A stretch of 64,000 nt of DNA from NCBI RefSeq assembly GCF_018390645.1, contig NZ_JAHBGC010000020.1, forward strand, positions 294,869 to 358,868. Direction: 5' to 3'. The position numbers were made by a program, and so were the translations under genes. Under the pieces are notes generated by a model, which made no database searches, had not been told where the DNA came from, and was given only the letters and a program-made list of their open reading frames with translations. Positions 40,445 to 49,041 of this stretch are shown one piece after another (position 1 is the first letter of the stretch; each line of letters begins with the position of its first letter). The stretch is from Ancylobacter dichloromethanicus (GTDB lineage Bacteria; Pseudomonadota; Alphaproteobacteria; Rhizobiales; Xanthobacteraceae).

Positions 40445-40455
40445 ATGTGACATGT
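40445..40455. promoter_or_regulatory. Candidate operator between XRE-cupin gene and dehydratase gene
   Basis: ATGTGACATGT holds two overlapping palindromes, ATGT-G-ACAT (40445..40453) and ACATGT (40450..40455). It lies 21 bp upstream of the regulator start and could serve autoregulation. Confidence 0.3.
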
Positions 40456-40570
40456 ATTTAGGTCGGCCCGGCGATAGGGCGCAAGCGGGCGGCGTCGTAT
40501 CGCGAAAAAGGTGGCGCGAAAGGCGGTGAAATCGCAAGCGCGCGCCCGGCCGCCGGACTAAGCTGGCAGC

Positions 40571-41560
40571 ATGATTCAGAGCAACGCCCTTCCCACCTTC
40601 GCCGATGTGGCCTCGGCCGCCGAACGCCTGTCGGGCGTGGCGGTGCGCACGCCGCTGATCACCTGCGCCCGGCTCGACGAAATCACCGGCGGGCGCGTGT
40701 TCCTGAAGCCGGAGCCACTCCAGCGCACCGGCTCGTTCAAGTTCCGCGGTGCCTATAACCGCATCTCGCGCATCCCCGAGGACCAGCGAGGGGGCGGGGT
40801 GGTCGCCTGCTCTTCCGGCAACCACGCGCAGGGCGTGGCGGCGGCGGCAACACTGATGGGCATGAGTTCCGTGATCGTGATGCCGAGCGATGCGCCGGCG
40901 ATGAAGCGGGCGCGCACCATCGCCTTCGGCGGCGAGGTGGTGGAATATGACCGCGAGCGCGACGACCGCGACGCCATCGCCGACGAGATCGCCCGTGCGC
41001 GCGGCGCCATTTTCGTGCCGCCCTATGACGATTTCCACATCATTGCCGGCCAGGGCACGGTGGGGCTGGAGATCGCCGAGGACCTCGCGGCGCTGGGGCT
41101 TGTCCCCGACATCGTGGTGGCGAATGCCTCCGGCGGCGGCCTCGTTTCCGGCATCGCGCTGGCGGTGAAGCAGCATTTTGCCGAGGCGCGGATCATGACC
41201 GCCGAGCCCGCTGGCTTCGACGATCACGCGCGCTCGTTCCGCTCCGGCGGGCGCGAGCGCAACAACCAGGCGAGCGGCTCGATCTGCGACGCCTTGCTGG
41301 CGGCGACGCCGGGCCGGCTGACCTTCGAGATTTCCTCGCGCCTCGTCGGCGAGGGCGTGTCCGCCTCCGACGAGGAGGTGGCGCGGGCGGTGGCGTTCGC
41401 CTTCGAGGAAATGAAGATCGTGGTCGAGCCCGGCGGGGCGGTGGCGCTGGCCGCCGTGCTGGCCGGCGCGCTCGATCTTCGCGGCAAGGTCGCCGCCCTC
41501 GTTCTGTCGGGCGGCAATGTCGACCAGTCGACCTTCGCCCGCTGCCTCGCCGCCGCCTGA
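40571..41560 (+). CDS. Threonine/serine dehydratase-like PLP enzyme (fold type II)
   Basis: The 329-residue enzyme has the PLP lysine in RTGSFKFRGAYNRI, the phosphate loop ASGGGLVSG, SSGNHAQGVA and the C-terminal LSGGNVD. It lacks the ACT regulatory domain, so it is the catabolic-type threonine ammonia-lyase or a relative such as serine racemase or a hydroxyectoine-pathway dehydratase. The XRE-cupin regulator divergent from it may respond to the substrate. No ectoine genes are in the window. Confidence 0.9.
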   Translation: MIQSNALPTFADVASAAERLSGVAVRTPLITCARLDEITGGRVFLKPEPLQRTGSFKFRGAYNRISRIPEDQRGGGVVACSSGNHAQGVAAAATLMGMSSVIVMPSDAPAMKRARTIAFGGEVVEYDRERDDRDAIADEIARARGAIFVPPYDDFHIIAGQGTVGLEIAEDLAALGLVPDIVVANASGGGLVSGIALAVKQHFAEARIMTAEPAGFDDHARSFRSGGRERNNQASGSICDALLAATPGRLTFEISSRLVGEGVSASDEEVARAVAFAFEEMKIVVEPGGAVALAAVLAGALDLRGKVAALVLSGGNVDQSTFARCLAAA

Positions 41561-41563
41561 AGC

Positions 41564-42631
41564 TCAGACCGCGACGGCGCCGGGAGTGGCGTGGGCCCGG
41601 GCGTGGGCGAGTTCGATATTGTGCAGGAACTGCTCGGTGCAGGCGCGCCAGGAAAAGCGCTGCGCATAGGCGCGCGCGGCCTCCCGGTCGAGATCGAGCG
41701 CGGCCAGCGCCGCCCGCCGCAGGTCGGTGTCGAGCACGCCGACCGGTGCCTCGGCCAGCAGGTCCGCCTCGCCGATCACATCCTTCGGCCCGGTGACCGG
41801 GAAGGCGGCGACCGGAAGGCCGCTCGCCAGCGCTTCCAGCAGCACGATGCCGAACGTGTCGGTGAGGCTGGGGAACACGAACACGTCCGCCGCCGCGTAG
41901 ATGCGGGCGAGCGCCTCGCCTTCCCGGAGCCCGAGGAAGTGCACGTCGCGGTGCCGGGCCTGAAGCTCCGCGCGCGCCGGGCCTTCGCCGACCACCACCT
42001 TCGAGCCGGGCAGGTCGAGATCGAGGAAAGCGGAGATGTTCTTCTCCACCGCGACGCGCCCGACCGAGAGGAAGATCGGGCGGGGCAGGGCGGCGACCAG
42101 CGGGTCCATTTCCGCCTCGGGGCGGGGATGGAACAGTTCGGCGTCGACGCCGCGCGACCAGCGCATGATGTTGCGGAAGCCGCGCCCGCGCAGTTCCGCC
42201 TCCAGCGTCGGGGTCGAAACCATGATCCCGGCGCCGGCATTGTGGAAGCGCCGCAGCCAGGCATAGGAAAGCACTTCCGGCACCGGCGCGCGGGCCGACA
42301 GATATTCGGGAAAGCGGGTGTGGTAGCTGGTGGTGAAGCTCTGCCCGCGCTGCAGGCAGGCGCGCCGGGCCATGATGCCGATCGGCCCTTCGGTGGCGAT
42401 GTGGACGTAGTCGGCGCCGATCTCGTTCATCCGGCGGCCGAGGCGACCGGGGGTGGCGAGCGCCAGCCGGATCTCCGGATAGGTCGGCATCGGCACGGTG
42501 CGGAAATCGGCCGGGGTGAGAAAGTCGATCCGCGCGCCGAGCTTTTCCGCCTCGCGCGCCGTGTTCTGAAGCGAGCGGACGACGCCATTGACCTGCGGCA
42601 GCCAGGCATCCGTCGCGACGAGAATGTGCAT
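41564..42631 (-). CDS. Glycosyltransferase family 4 protein, likely diacylglycerol glycosyltransferase (Agt-like)
   Basis: The 355-residue GT4 enzyme opens MHILVATDAWLPQVNGVVRSLQNTA and has the donor-binding C-terminal half (FLSVGRVAVEKNISAFLDLDLPGSKVVVGEGP; VFVFPSLTDTFGIVLLEALASGLPVAAFPV). The start overlaps the stop of the upstream metallophosphoesterase (TGATG). A phosphoesterase of this kind paired with a GT4 enzyme matches the plcP-agt pair known for replacing phospholipids with glycolipids during phosphate starvation. That role is inferred from context. Confidence 0.85.
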   Translation of the reverse strand: MHILVATDAWLPQVNGVVRSLQNTAREAEKLGARIDFLTPADFRTVPMPTYPEIRLALATPGRLGRRMNEIGADYVHIATEGPIGIMARRACLQRGQSFTTSYHTRFPEYLSARAPVPEVLSYAWLRRFHNAGAGIMVSTPTLEAELRGRGFRNIMRWSRGVDAELFHPRPEAEMDPLVAALPRPIFLSVGRVAVEKNISAFLDLDLPGSKVVVGEGPARAELQARHRDVHFLGLREGEALARIYAAADVFVFPSLTDTFGIVLLEALASGLPVAAFPVTGPKDVIGEADLLAEAPVGVLDTDLRRAALAALDLDREAARAYAQRFSWRACTEQFLHNIELAHARAHATPGAVAV

Positions 42632-43488
42632 CAGGCGGCGACCTTCGGCCGTTCGAGCAGCAGCGGCGCGGCCACCCGCGCCCGGGTCTGGCGCGCCCAG
42701 TCGATCAGTTCCAGGCGCCCGTCGTCATGTTCGACGATCGCGGTGCAGCTTTCCACCCAGTCGCCGCAATTAATGTACTCGACGCCGAAATGGTCGTGGA
42801 TCACGGCGTGATGGATGTGGCCGCACACCACCCCGTCCACCTTGTGGCGGCGCGCCTCGGTGGCCACCGCCTCCTCGAAGCGGCCGATGAAGTTGACCGC
42901 GTTCTTGACCTTCAGCTTGGCCCACTGGCTCAGCGACCAATAGGGAAAGCCGAGCTTGCGGCGGGCCCAGTTGAGATAGGTGTTGAGGCCCAGCGCGGCG
43001 GTGTAGGCGCCGTCGCCGAGAAACGCCAGCCAGCGGGCGTGGCGCACCACGACGTCGAACACGTCGCCATGGATGACGAGGTAGCGCTTGCCGTCGGCGC
43101 CCTCGTGGATCGCCGTCTCGACCACTTCGATGCCGCCGAAATGACTGCCGTAATAGTCGCGCAGGAACTCGTCATGGTTGCCCGGCAGGTAGACGATGCG
43201 CGAACCTTTGCGGCCCTTGCGCAGCAGCTTCTGCACCACGTCGTTATGCGTCTGCGGCCAGTACCAGCCGGAGCGCAGCCGCCAGCCGTCGACGATGTCG
43301 CCGACGAGGTAGATGGTGTCCGCGTCGTGGTAGCGCAGAAAATCCAGCAGAAGATCGGCCTGGCAGCCTTTCGTGCCGAGATGGACATCCGACAGGAACA
43401 GGCTACGGTAGCGGCGTGCCTCGGGTGCGTCGTTCACCTCGGAAGCCCCCTCGATCATGCCCGCATAGGGGCTGGGCAATGTCTCCAT
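42631..43488 (-). CDS. PlcP-like metallophosphoesterase (LpxH-related)
   Basis: The 285-residue enzyme has the calcineurin-type metal motifs FLSDVHLGTKG, YLVGDIVDGW, LPGNHDEFLRD, VIHGD and VVCGHIHH. Automatic annotation would say UDP-2,3-diacylglucosamine diphosphatase. The GCQADLLLDFLRYHDADTIYL pattern and the coupled glycosyltransferase point instead to the PlcP family of rhizobia, a phospholipase C that degrades phosphatidylcholine under phosphate limitation. A PHO-box-like repeat lies 24 bp upstream. An internal ATG (Met11) is an alternative start. Confidence 0.8.
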   Translation of the reverse strand: METLPSPYAGMIEGASEVNDAPEARRYRSLFLSDVHLGTKGCQADLLLDFLRYHDADTIYLVGDIVDGWRLRSGWYWPQTHNDVVQKLLRKGRKGSRIVYLPGNHDEFLRDYYGSHFGGIEVVETAIHEGADGKRYLVIHGDVFDVVVRHARWLAFLGDGAYTAALGLNTYLNWARRKLGFPYWSLSQWAKLKVKNAVNFIGRFEEAVATEARRHKVDGVVCGHIHHAVIHDHFGVEYINCGDWVESCTAIVEHDDGRLELIDWARQTRARVAAPLLLERPKVAA

Positions 43489-43511
43489 GAGGCGAGATAA
43501 GCCCGAGTCGC

Positions 43512-43529
43512 ATCACGTTTTTATGACGG
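43512..43529 (-). promoter_or_regulatory. PHO-box-like repeat upstream of the PlcP/glycosyltransferase pair
   Basis: On the minus strand CCGTCAT, AAAA, ACGTGAT: the 7+4+7 layout and AAAA spacer match the PhoB box; units match 6 and 4 of 7. Eleven bases later comes TTATCT as a possible -10, the spacing known for Pho promoters. The start codon follows closely, so the mRNA would be nearly leaderless. Confidence 0.5.
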
Positions 43530-43559
43530 GTGCGGCGCCGCACGGTTCACAGGCGCTTG

Positions 43560-44162
43560 TCAGAGCAGCAGCATGACCACGCTCAAAGCCACCAGCGCCG
43601 CCATCGCATAGTTGACGATACGCTGCTGGCGCGGGGTCGACAGCAGGCGGGCGAGCAGGGCGCCGAACCCCGCCCACAGGCACAGGCTGGGAAAGGCGAC
43701 GATGCCGGAGACGGCTGCGATCATCGCCACCTCGCCGAACAGGTCGTCGCCGCCGACCGTGGTGAAGGCCGGCACGATGGACAGCGCGATGGTCCATGCC
43801 TTCGGGTTGACCCACTGGAACAGCGCCGACTGCAGCAGCGTCATCGGCTTCTCGACGGCGGCGCCGGCGCCCGGGCCACCGGCATTGGCGATCTTCCAGG
43901 CGAGGTAGAGCAGATAGAGCGACCCGACGATCTTCAGCGTCTGGTGCATGTAGGGAATGGCCAGGAACAGCGTGCCGAGCCCCATGCCGATGGCGACGAT
44001 CATGACGGCGAAGCCGACCGTGACGCCCCAGATCTGCGGCAGCGTGCGGCGAAAGCCGAAGGCGGCGCCCGAACCGGCCGAGATCATGTTGTTGGGCCCC
44101 GGCGTGAGCGCGCCGGCGAGTGCGAACAGGAACATGGGCAGGAGCTGGGACGACAGCGACAC
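43560..44162 (-). CDS. LysE/RhtB-family exporter
   Basis: The 200-residue protein has about six helices and the LysE-family N terminus LPMFLFALAGALTPGPNNMISAGSGAAFGFRRTLPQIWGVTVGF, then QWVNPKAWTIALS. It exports amino acids or similar small molecules. I start at GTG 44162, which has GAGG 8 nt upstream. A second, distinct LysE-family gene lies at 62.7 kb. Confidence 0.9.
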   Translation of the reverse strand: MSLSSQLLPMFLFALAGALTPGPNNMISAGSGAAFGFRRTLPQIWGVTVGFAVMIVAIGMGLGTLFLAIPYMHQTLKIVGSLYLLYLAWKIANAGGPGAGAAVEKPMTLLQSALFQWVNPKAWTIALSIVPAFTTVGGDDLFGEVAMIAAVSGIVAFPSLCLWAGFGALLARLLSTPRQQRIVNYAMAALVALSVVMLLL

Positions 44163-44255
44163 CGGGTATTCCTCGCGGGGGCGGGCCGGACGACAGCTAG
44201 GGCTCCCGCGACGCCTGCGCAACCGGCAAACGCCGGCGGTGGCTCGAAATGAAAT

Positions 44256-44286
44256 GGCCGCCGGCCCCTCATCGGAACCGGCGGCC
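44256..44286 (-). terminator. Hairpin after the universal stress protein gene
   Basis: GGCCGCCGG (44256..44264) and CCGGCGGCC (44278..44286) pair perfectly. On the minus strand ATTTCATTTC follows, a moderate T-rich tail. Confidence 0.55.
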
Positions 44287-44318
44287 TGCGCAGGAGGTCG
44301 GGCGTGGGGCGTGCCCGC

Positions 44319-45134
44319 TCAATGGGCGGCGAACAACGGCACCGGCGGGTCGACCAGCAGCGAGGCGGTGACGCCGCCGAGGATCATCTCGGCGAGGCGC
44401 GAGCGGCTGTAAATGCCCATCACCAGGAGGTCGGCGCCAAATTTCTGCGCTTCGTTGGCGATGATGGAACTGGCGTGCCCGCCAGCGGCATGGTGATGCT
44501 TCGCGTTCACGCCATGGGTGGTCAGGTAGGCGGCGAGCCGGGCGCCCGAATCGGCGATTCCCGGCGTGCCTTCCTCGACGGTGAGCACCTCGACCTCGTC
44601 GGCGACCGTGAGCACGGGAAGCGCGAAGCGCACCGCATGGCCGGCCTCGCGCGAGGGTTTCCACGCCACCAGCACGCGGCCGATGCGGGCCGGTACCGGC
44701 TTGCCGGTCGGCACCACGACCACCGGGCCGTTGCAGGCGAGGGCGAGGTGCTCGGGCAGCGTGGCGGCGAGCTGGTCGTCGACCGTGCCATAAGGTGTCT
44801 CGCTGACCACGGTGACGTCGGCGAAGGTGACCTCGTCGCGCAGGGCCGAGGTCACTTCGCCCTCGACCGTCTGCCAGGAGCCCTTCACGCCCGCGGCTTC
44901 GGTCGCGGTTTCGAACTGCGCCTTGAGGCCGGCTTCCTTCTCCTTCGCCTCGTGCACGAGTTCGTTCACATAGATCGACAGGGCCCGGCCGACGCGCGGC
45001 ACGCCCGCCGGGTAGAGCGTGTAGACCGCCTTGAGGTGCGCCCCTGCCTGGCGCGCGAGCGCGACGGCAAAGCTCAGTCGGTCGCCGAAGCCCGAATCAG
45101 GGGCGGCGTGCAGCAGGATGGTGCGGATGGACAT
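44319..45134 (-). CDS. Universal stress protein (tandem UspA domains)
   Basis: The 271-residue cytoplasmic protein has two UspA halves, the second with a clear ATP-binding-type end (GADLLVMGIYSRSRLAEMILGGVTASLLVDPPVPLFAAH), close to G2xG9xG(S/T). The first half opens MSIRTILLHAAPDSGFGDRLSFAVALARQAGAHL. A perfect TATAAT on the minus strand at 45222..45227 lies about 90 bp upstream but no good -35 box accompanies it. Confidence 0.92.
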   Translation of the reverse strand: MSIRTILLHAAPDSGFGDRLSFAVALARQAGAHLKAVYTLYPAGVPRVGRALSIYVNELVHEAKEKEAGLKAQFETATEAAGVKGSWQTVEGEVTSALRDEVTFADVTVVSETPYGTVDDQLAATLPEHLALACNGPVVVVPTGKPVPARIGRVLVAWKPSREAGHAVRFALPVLTVADEVEVLTVEEGTPGIADSGARLAAYLTTHGVNAKHHHAAGGHASSIIANEAQKFGADLLVMGIYSRSRLAEMILGGVTASLLVDPPVPLFAAH

Positions 45135-45358
45135 GGCGTTTCTCTCTCCTGACGGCGGTTGTTCTGACGTAAGGTGATTGCGCGCCGATGAGAATGCGGA
45201 AAACCACGATCCGCAAGAGGCATTATATATTCTCCATACCTCTCGCCGCCGCCATCACGAGCGCGCGAACACGGCTTTCGGCTCATTGCCATCGCACCCG
45301 CGCACAATAGTCTCGCAGCGCGCGCGCCGGTTCTGGCGTGTCGATGAGGGAGCAACTC

Positions 45359-45805
45359 ATGGTTCGTCGCCTGACGGCTGCGCTTGCAGCCGGCATTCTC
45401 ACCGTTGTGGCCGCGACGGCGGTCATGGCCCAAGCCGATGTCGTCAAGGAACGGCAGACCCTTCTCAAACAGTTCGGCGACCTGACCAAGCCGGTCGGCG
45501 GCATGCTGCGGGGCAGCACACCCTTCGATCTGGCGACGGTGCAGGCCGCGCTCGACGCCTATGTGAAGAACGCCAAGGTGCTGCCGACGCTGTTTCCCGA
45601 AGGGTCCGATTCCGATCCCGACACCGAGGCGCTGCCGGCGATCTGGACCAACAAGGCAGATTTCGACGCCCGTTTCGCCAAGCTCGGCACGGATGCCGCC
45701 GCGGCGCGCGCGGCGATCACCGACGAGGCGAGCTTCAAGGCCAACTTCCCCGCCGTGGTCCGCAATTGCGGCGGATGCCACGACAATTACCGGCAGAAGA
45801 ATTGA
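45359..45805 (+). CDS. Cytochrome c' (class II c-type cytochrome)
   Basis: The 148-residue periplasmic protein has a signal peptide (LTAALAAGILTVVAATAVMA), a four-helix class II cytochrome core and the C-terminal heme site NCGGCHDNYRQ. Cytochromes c' bind nitric oxide or serve electron transfer. I chose the ATG at 45359, with GAGGGAG upstream; one at 45338 is possible. The stop overlaps the TTG start of a b-type cytochrome gene, which suggests a redox pair. Confidence 0.92.
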   Translation: MVRRLTAALAAGILTVVAATAVMAQADVVKERQTLLKQFGDLTKPVGGMLRGSTPFDLATVQAALDAYVKNAKVLPTLFPEGSDSDPDTEALPAIWTNKADFDARFAKLGTDAAAARAAITDEASFKANFPAVVRNCGGCHDNYRQKN

Positions 45806-46512
45806 CCGGCGCGCAGACCCTCTCCCCCACGCCGGCACAGGTGCTGGCGTGGGACCTGCCGACGCGGCTGGCCAAGTGGGGCCTGGCCGCGCTCGTCGGG
45901 CTCGCCTTCGTCAGCCGCTACTGGGGCGATGATGGTTTCGTCTGGCACCAGTGGAACGGCCTCGCCATTCTGGTGCTGATCGTGTTCCGGCTGCTGTGGG
46001 GGATCGTCGGCGGCTCGACGGCACGCTTTGCCGGCTTCGTTCGCGGGCCGGTGGCCGCCCTGCGTTATGCGGCAGGGCTGTTCTCCGGACGCCCGCCGCA
46101 CTTTCTCGGCCATAATCCGCTGGGTGGCTGGATGGTGGTGGCGCTGCTGGCGCTGCTGGCGGCACAGGGGCTCACCGGCCTGTTCACCAGCGACGACATC
46201 ATCGTCTACGGCCCGCTGACCGCGGTGGCGAGCGACGCGACGATCCGCAGCGCCTCGTCCTGGCACCAGTGGCTCTACCCGTGGCTGCTGGGGCTGATCG
46301 GCCTGCATGTGGTGGCCAATCTCGCCTATTCGCTGCTGGGCCGCGACAACCTGGTCCGCGCCATGATCACCGGCACCAAGCCGGCCGGGACCTATGCCGA
46401 CCGGGCGCCGGCGACGCCGGGCGCCGTCGGGCGGGCGCTGGCCTGCCTCGCGCTGGCGGTCCTTGCGGTGTTCGGCGGTATCGCGCTGGCGGGGGGCGAT
46501 CCGTTTCCCTGA
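45802..46512 (+). CDS. Cytochrome b561-type membrane protein
   Basis: The 236-residue di-heme membrane cytochrome has four or five helices with spaced histidines (FVWHQWNGLAILVLIVFRLLWGIVGG; HNPLGGWMVVALLALLAAQGLTGLF; SSWHQWLYPWLLGLIGLHVVANL). It probably oxidises quinol or passes electrons to the cytochrome c' encoded immediately before it. The start is a TTG that overlaps the previous stop (TTGA); a GTG at 45841 is the alternative. Coupling of the two genes is clear from the overlap. Confidence 0.9.
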   Translation: MTGAQTLSPTPAQVLAWDLPTRLAKWGLAALVGLAFVSRYWGDDGFVWHQWNGLAILVLIVFRLLWGIVGGSTARFAGFVRGPVAALRYAAGLFSGRPPHFLGHNPLGGWMVVALLALLAAQGLTGLFTSDDIIVYGPLTAVASDATIRSASSWHQWLYPWLLGLIGLHVVANLAYSLLGRDNLVRAMITGTKPAGTYADRAPATPGAVGRALACLALAVLAVFGGIALAGGDPFP

Positions 46513-46557
46513 AAGAGCGCTTTCCGGCCGCTTGCGGGCGGCCGGGAACCGTGCTCC

Positions 46558-47496
46558 ATGGCGCCCATCATGCACGCGCTCAAGGGCATCGCGCTTCAGG
46601 TCGGCGCGACGTTCCTTTTCACCATCATGTCGGCCCTCGTCCGCATCGTCTCGGATCATGTTCCGACCGGCGAAATCGTCTTCTCGCGCTCGTTCTTCGC
46701 CCTGTTCCCGCTGCTCGCCCTGCTCGCCTGGCGCGGCGAGATCAGCGCGGCGGTGCGCACCGCCCATCCGCTCGGCCACATCGCCCGCGGCACCATCGGC
46801 GTCTGCGCCATGGGCCTGAGCTTCGCCGCGCTGGCGCGCATCCCGCTGGCGGACGCCACCGCGATCGGCTTCGCCGCGCCGCTGCTCACCGTGGCGCTGG
46901 CGGCACTGGTGCTGCGCGAGCGGGTGCAGATCTATCGCTGGGCGGCGGTGGTGGTGGGGCTCGGCGGCGTGGTGGTGATGCTGTGGCCGCACATGCACGG
47001 CTCGTTCGACACGCCCGGCCACATGTTCGGCGCGCTGTTCGCGCTGATGGCGGCCGGCTTCACCGCCGGCGCGATGGTGCAGGTGCGGCGGCTGACGCAG
47101 ACCGAGACCACCGCCGCCATCGTGTTCTATTTCCAGGCGCTGGCGGCCCTTGCGGGCCTCGCCACCGCCGGCTGGGGCTGGGTGCTGCCGAACGGGCGCG
47201 AGGCGCTGCTGCTGCTGACGATCGGCGTTCTCGGCGGGGTCGGCCAGATCCTGCTGACCGAGAGCTACCGCTATGCCCCGGCCTCGGTGGTGGCGCCCTT
47301 CGCCTATTCCGCCATGCTGTGGTCGCTGCTGCTCGGCTTCATCCTGTTCGCCGAGGTGCCGCCGCTGCTGGTGCTGCTCGGCGGCGCCATCGTGATCGGC
47401 GCCGGGCTGTTCGTGATCTGGCGCGAGCGCCGGCTCGGCATCGACCGCACCCGCGAGGAGGCGGCGACCACGCCGCCGGCCGCGCCGGCGCCCTAG
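46558..47496 (+). CDS. DMT-superfamily (EamA) transporter
   Basis: The 312-residue protein has ten helices in two EamA repeats (ALKGIALQVGATFLFTIMSALVRIVSDHVPTGEIVFSRSFFAL; YFQALAALAGLATAGWGWVLP; APFAYSAMLWSLLLGFILFAE). It is a drug/metabolite exporter of unknown substrate. It sits 45 bp after the cytochrome b561 gene, with a small hairpin between. Confidence 0.93.
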   Translation: MAPIMHALKGIALQVGATFLFTIMSALVRIVSDHVPTGEIVFSRSFFALFPLLALLAWRGEISAAVRTAHPLGHIARGTIGVCAMGLSFAALARIPLADATAIGFAAPLLTVALAALVLRERVQIYRWAAVVVGLGGVVVMLWPHMHGSFDTPGHMFGALFALMAAGFTAGAMVQVRRLTQTETTAAIVFYFQALAALAGLATAGWGWVLPNGREALLLLTIGVLGGVGQILLTESYRYAPASVVAPFAYSAMLWSLLLGFILFAEVPPLLVLLGGAIVIGAGLFVIWRERRLGIDRTREEAATTPPAAPAP

Positions 47497-47528
47497 GGAT
47501 CGGTAAAACGTTCTCTATCAATAATTTA

Positions 47529-47549
47529 GAGCCTGATCCGATCAGGCTC
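47529..47549 (-). terminator. Palindromic terminator between EamA and RAM-domain genes
   Basis: GAGCCTGAT and ATCAGGCTC form a perfect 9-bp stem with a three-base loop. On the minus strand TAAATTATTGATAG follows, so it best serves the RAM-domain gene. Confidence 0.55.
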
Positions 47550-47556
47550 CAGGCAC

Positions 47557-47793
47557 TCAGAACGCCTTGAAGGTGATAAGGGTGCGGGTATCTTGGATAC
47601 CTGGGAAATGCTGCACCTTCTCGTTCACGAAGTGGCCGATGTCGGTGCCCTCCGGCACGTAGAACTTGACCAGCAGGTCGAACTCGCCCGCGGTCGAATA
47701 GATCTCGGAGGCGATCTCGGCGTCGGCGATGGCGTTGGCCACCTCATAGGCGCGGCCGAGCTGACATTTGATCTGCATGAAGAAGGGGACCAT
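47557..47793 (-). CDS. Stand-alone Lrp/AsnC ligand-binding (RAM) domain protein
   Basis: The 78-residue protein is only the C-terminal effector domain of Lrp/AsnC regulators (MQIKCQLGRAYEVANAIADAEIASEIYSTAGEFDLLVKFYVPEG, ending TRTLITFKAF); there is no DNA-binding domain. Such stand-alone RAM proteins bind amino acids and form rings or mix with full-length Lrp. The start is MVPFFMQIK; upstream in-frame codons look non-coding. It is divergent from the TPP riboswitch-thiD unit. Confidence 0.9.
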   Translation of the reverse strand: MVPFFMQIKCQLGRAYEVANAIADAEIASEIYSTAGEFDLLVKFYVPEGTDIGHFVNEKVQHFPGIQDTRTLITFKAF

Positions 47794-47947
47794 CGCGGCG
47801 TTCCGGCTTGGGCGGGGCTTGGGGCGGGTGGCCGATATGGAACAGAAGCCCGGTTCGCGCGCAACCCCCGCCTTGCGCGCCTGCACGACGGGCATTCGCC
47901 GGCTTGCGCGGGGGCGCGTCCTCGCCTATCTCGCGGGGACGATCACG

Positions 47948-48066
47948 TTGGGGTGCCCAAGGCGCGGTGGCGCGGCGGGCTGAGAGGCGAGGCCGCGAGG
48001 CCGGGCGCGCCGCAGGGTGCGCCGCCAACCCACGAACCTGATCCGGGTCATGCCGGCGGAGGGAAC
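47948..48066 (+). ncRNA. TPP riboswitch (THI element) upstream of thiD
   Basis: The conserved pieces are in order: GGGGTGCCC near 47950, GGCTGAGAGG near 47979, ACCC near 48030, GAACCTGATCCGGGTCATG near 48036 and CCGGCGGAGGGAA to 48064. The variable P3 arm is long and GC-rich. It binds thiamin pyrophosphate and should repress thiD when thiamin is ample. Confidence 0.95.
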
Positions 48067-48110
48067 GGATCGCGCGCGCTCGGGACCGCTTTCCTGCAGC
48101 GCGACGCTTC

Positions 48111-48135
48111 CGCCTCACGCGCGGCGAGGGAGGCG
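48111..48135 (+). promoter_or_regulatory. Probable Shine-Dalgarno sequestering hairpin (riboswitch expression platform)
   Basis: CGCCTC (48111..48116) can pair with GAGGCG (48130..48135), which covers the thiD ribosome site GGGAGG just before the ATG at 48139. No T-run terminator is seen, so translational control is favoured. Confidence 0.5.
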
Positions 48136-48138
48136 TAG

Positions 48139-48945
48139 ATGGCAGGCTCCACACCGATCGCGGTGACGATGGCGGGCTCGGATTCCGGCGGCGGCGCCGG
48201 CATCCAGGCCGATCTCAAGACGTTTTCGGCGCTTGGCGTCTATGGCGCCAGCGTCATCACCGCGCTGACCGCGCAGAACACGCGCGGCGTCAGCGCCATC
48301 CACGATGTGCCGCCCGCCTTCATCGCCGCGCAGATCGACGCCGTGCTGTCCGATCTCGCCGTCGACGCGGTGAAGATCGGCATGCTGTCGCGCCCCGAGG
48401 CGATCGTCGAGGTGGCCTCCGGCCTGATGCGCCACAACGTTCCGGCGGTGGTGCTCGATCCCGTCATGATCGCCGCCTCGGGCGACCGGCTGCTGGTGCC
48501 GGAGGCGATCGAGACGCTGCGCCGCGAATTGCTGCCGCGGGCGCTGCTGATCACGCCGAACCTGCCGGAAGCCGCCGCGCTGCTCGACGAGGCGCCGGCC
48601 GAAGATCTCGCCACGGTGCGTGCGCAGGCTGAGCGGCTCAGGGCGATGGGGCCGCGCGCGGTGCTGATCAAGGGTGGCCATGGCGAGGGTCCGGAGAGCG
48701 TCGACGTCCTGCTGGATTCGGACGGATTCCTGGAGCTTGCCGCGCCGCGCATCGTCACCCGCAACACCCACGGCACCGGCTGCACGCTCTCCTCCGCCAT
48801 CGCCGCCGGGCTGGCGAAGGGGCTGAGCCTGCGCGAGGCGGTGGCGGCGGCGAAGCAATATCTCACGAGGGCGCTGGCCCGCTCGGAGGAACTCGCCGTC
48901 GGGCAGGGCCACGGGCCGGTGCACCACTTCCACGCCTGGTGGTGA
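48139..48945 (+). CDS. thiD: Bifunctional hydroxymethylpyrimidine kinase/phosphomethylpyrimidine kinase
   Basis: ThiD phosphorylates HMP and HMP-P for thiamin synthesis. The 268-residue ribokinase-fold protein shows [59 protein letters not shown] and the anion-hole block [15 protein letters not shown]. It is controlled by the TPP riboswitch. No other thi gene is in the window, and an MFS carrier follows by 96 bp on the same strand. Confidence 0.96.
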   Translation: MAGSTPIAVTMAGSDSGGGAGIQADLKTFSALGVYGASVITALTAQNTRGVSAIHDVPPAFIAAQIDAVLSDLAVDAVKIGMLSRPEAIVEVASGLMRHNVPAVVLDPVMIAASGDRLLVPEAIETLRRELLPRALLITPNLPEAAALLDEAPAEDLATVRAQAERLRAMGPRAVLIKGGHGEGPESVDVLLDSDGFLELAAPRIVTRNTHGTGCTLSSAIAAGLAKGLSLREAVAAAKQYLTRALARSEELAVGQGHGPVHHFHAWW

Positions 48946-49041
48946 GGCTACGGAGCGCCTAACGCGCCGTCAGGACGCGCAACGCGCTCGCGCCCGGGCG
49001 GCGGGCCTGCTATCGAGGCGTCGTTCCCTGCGAGCCGCCTC

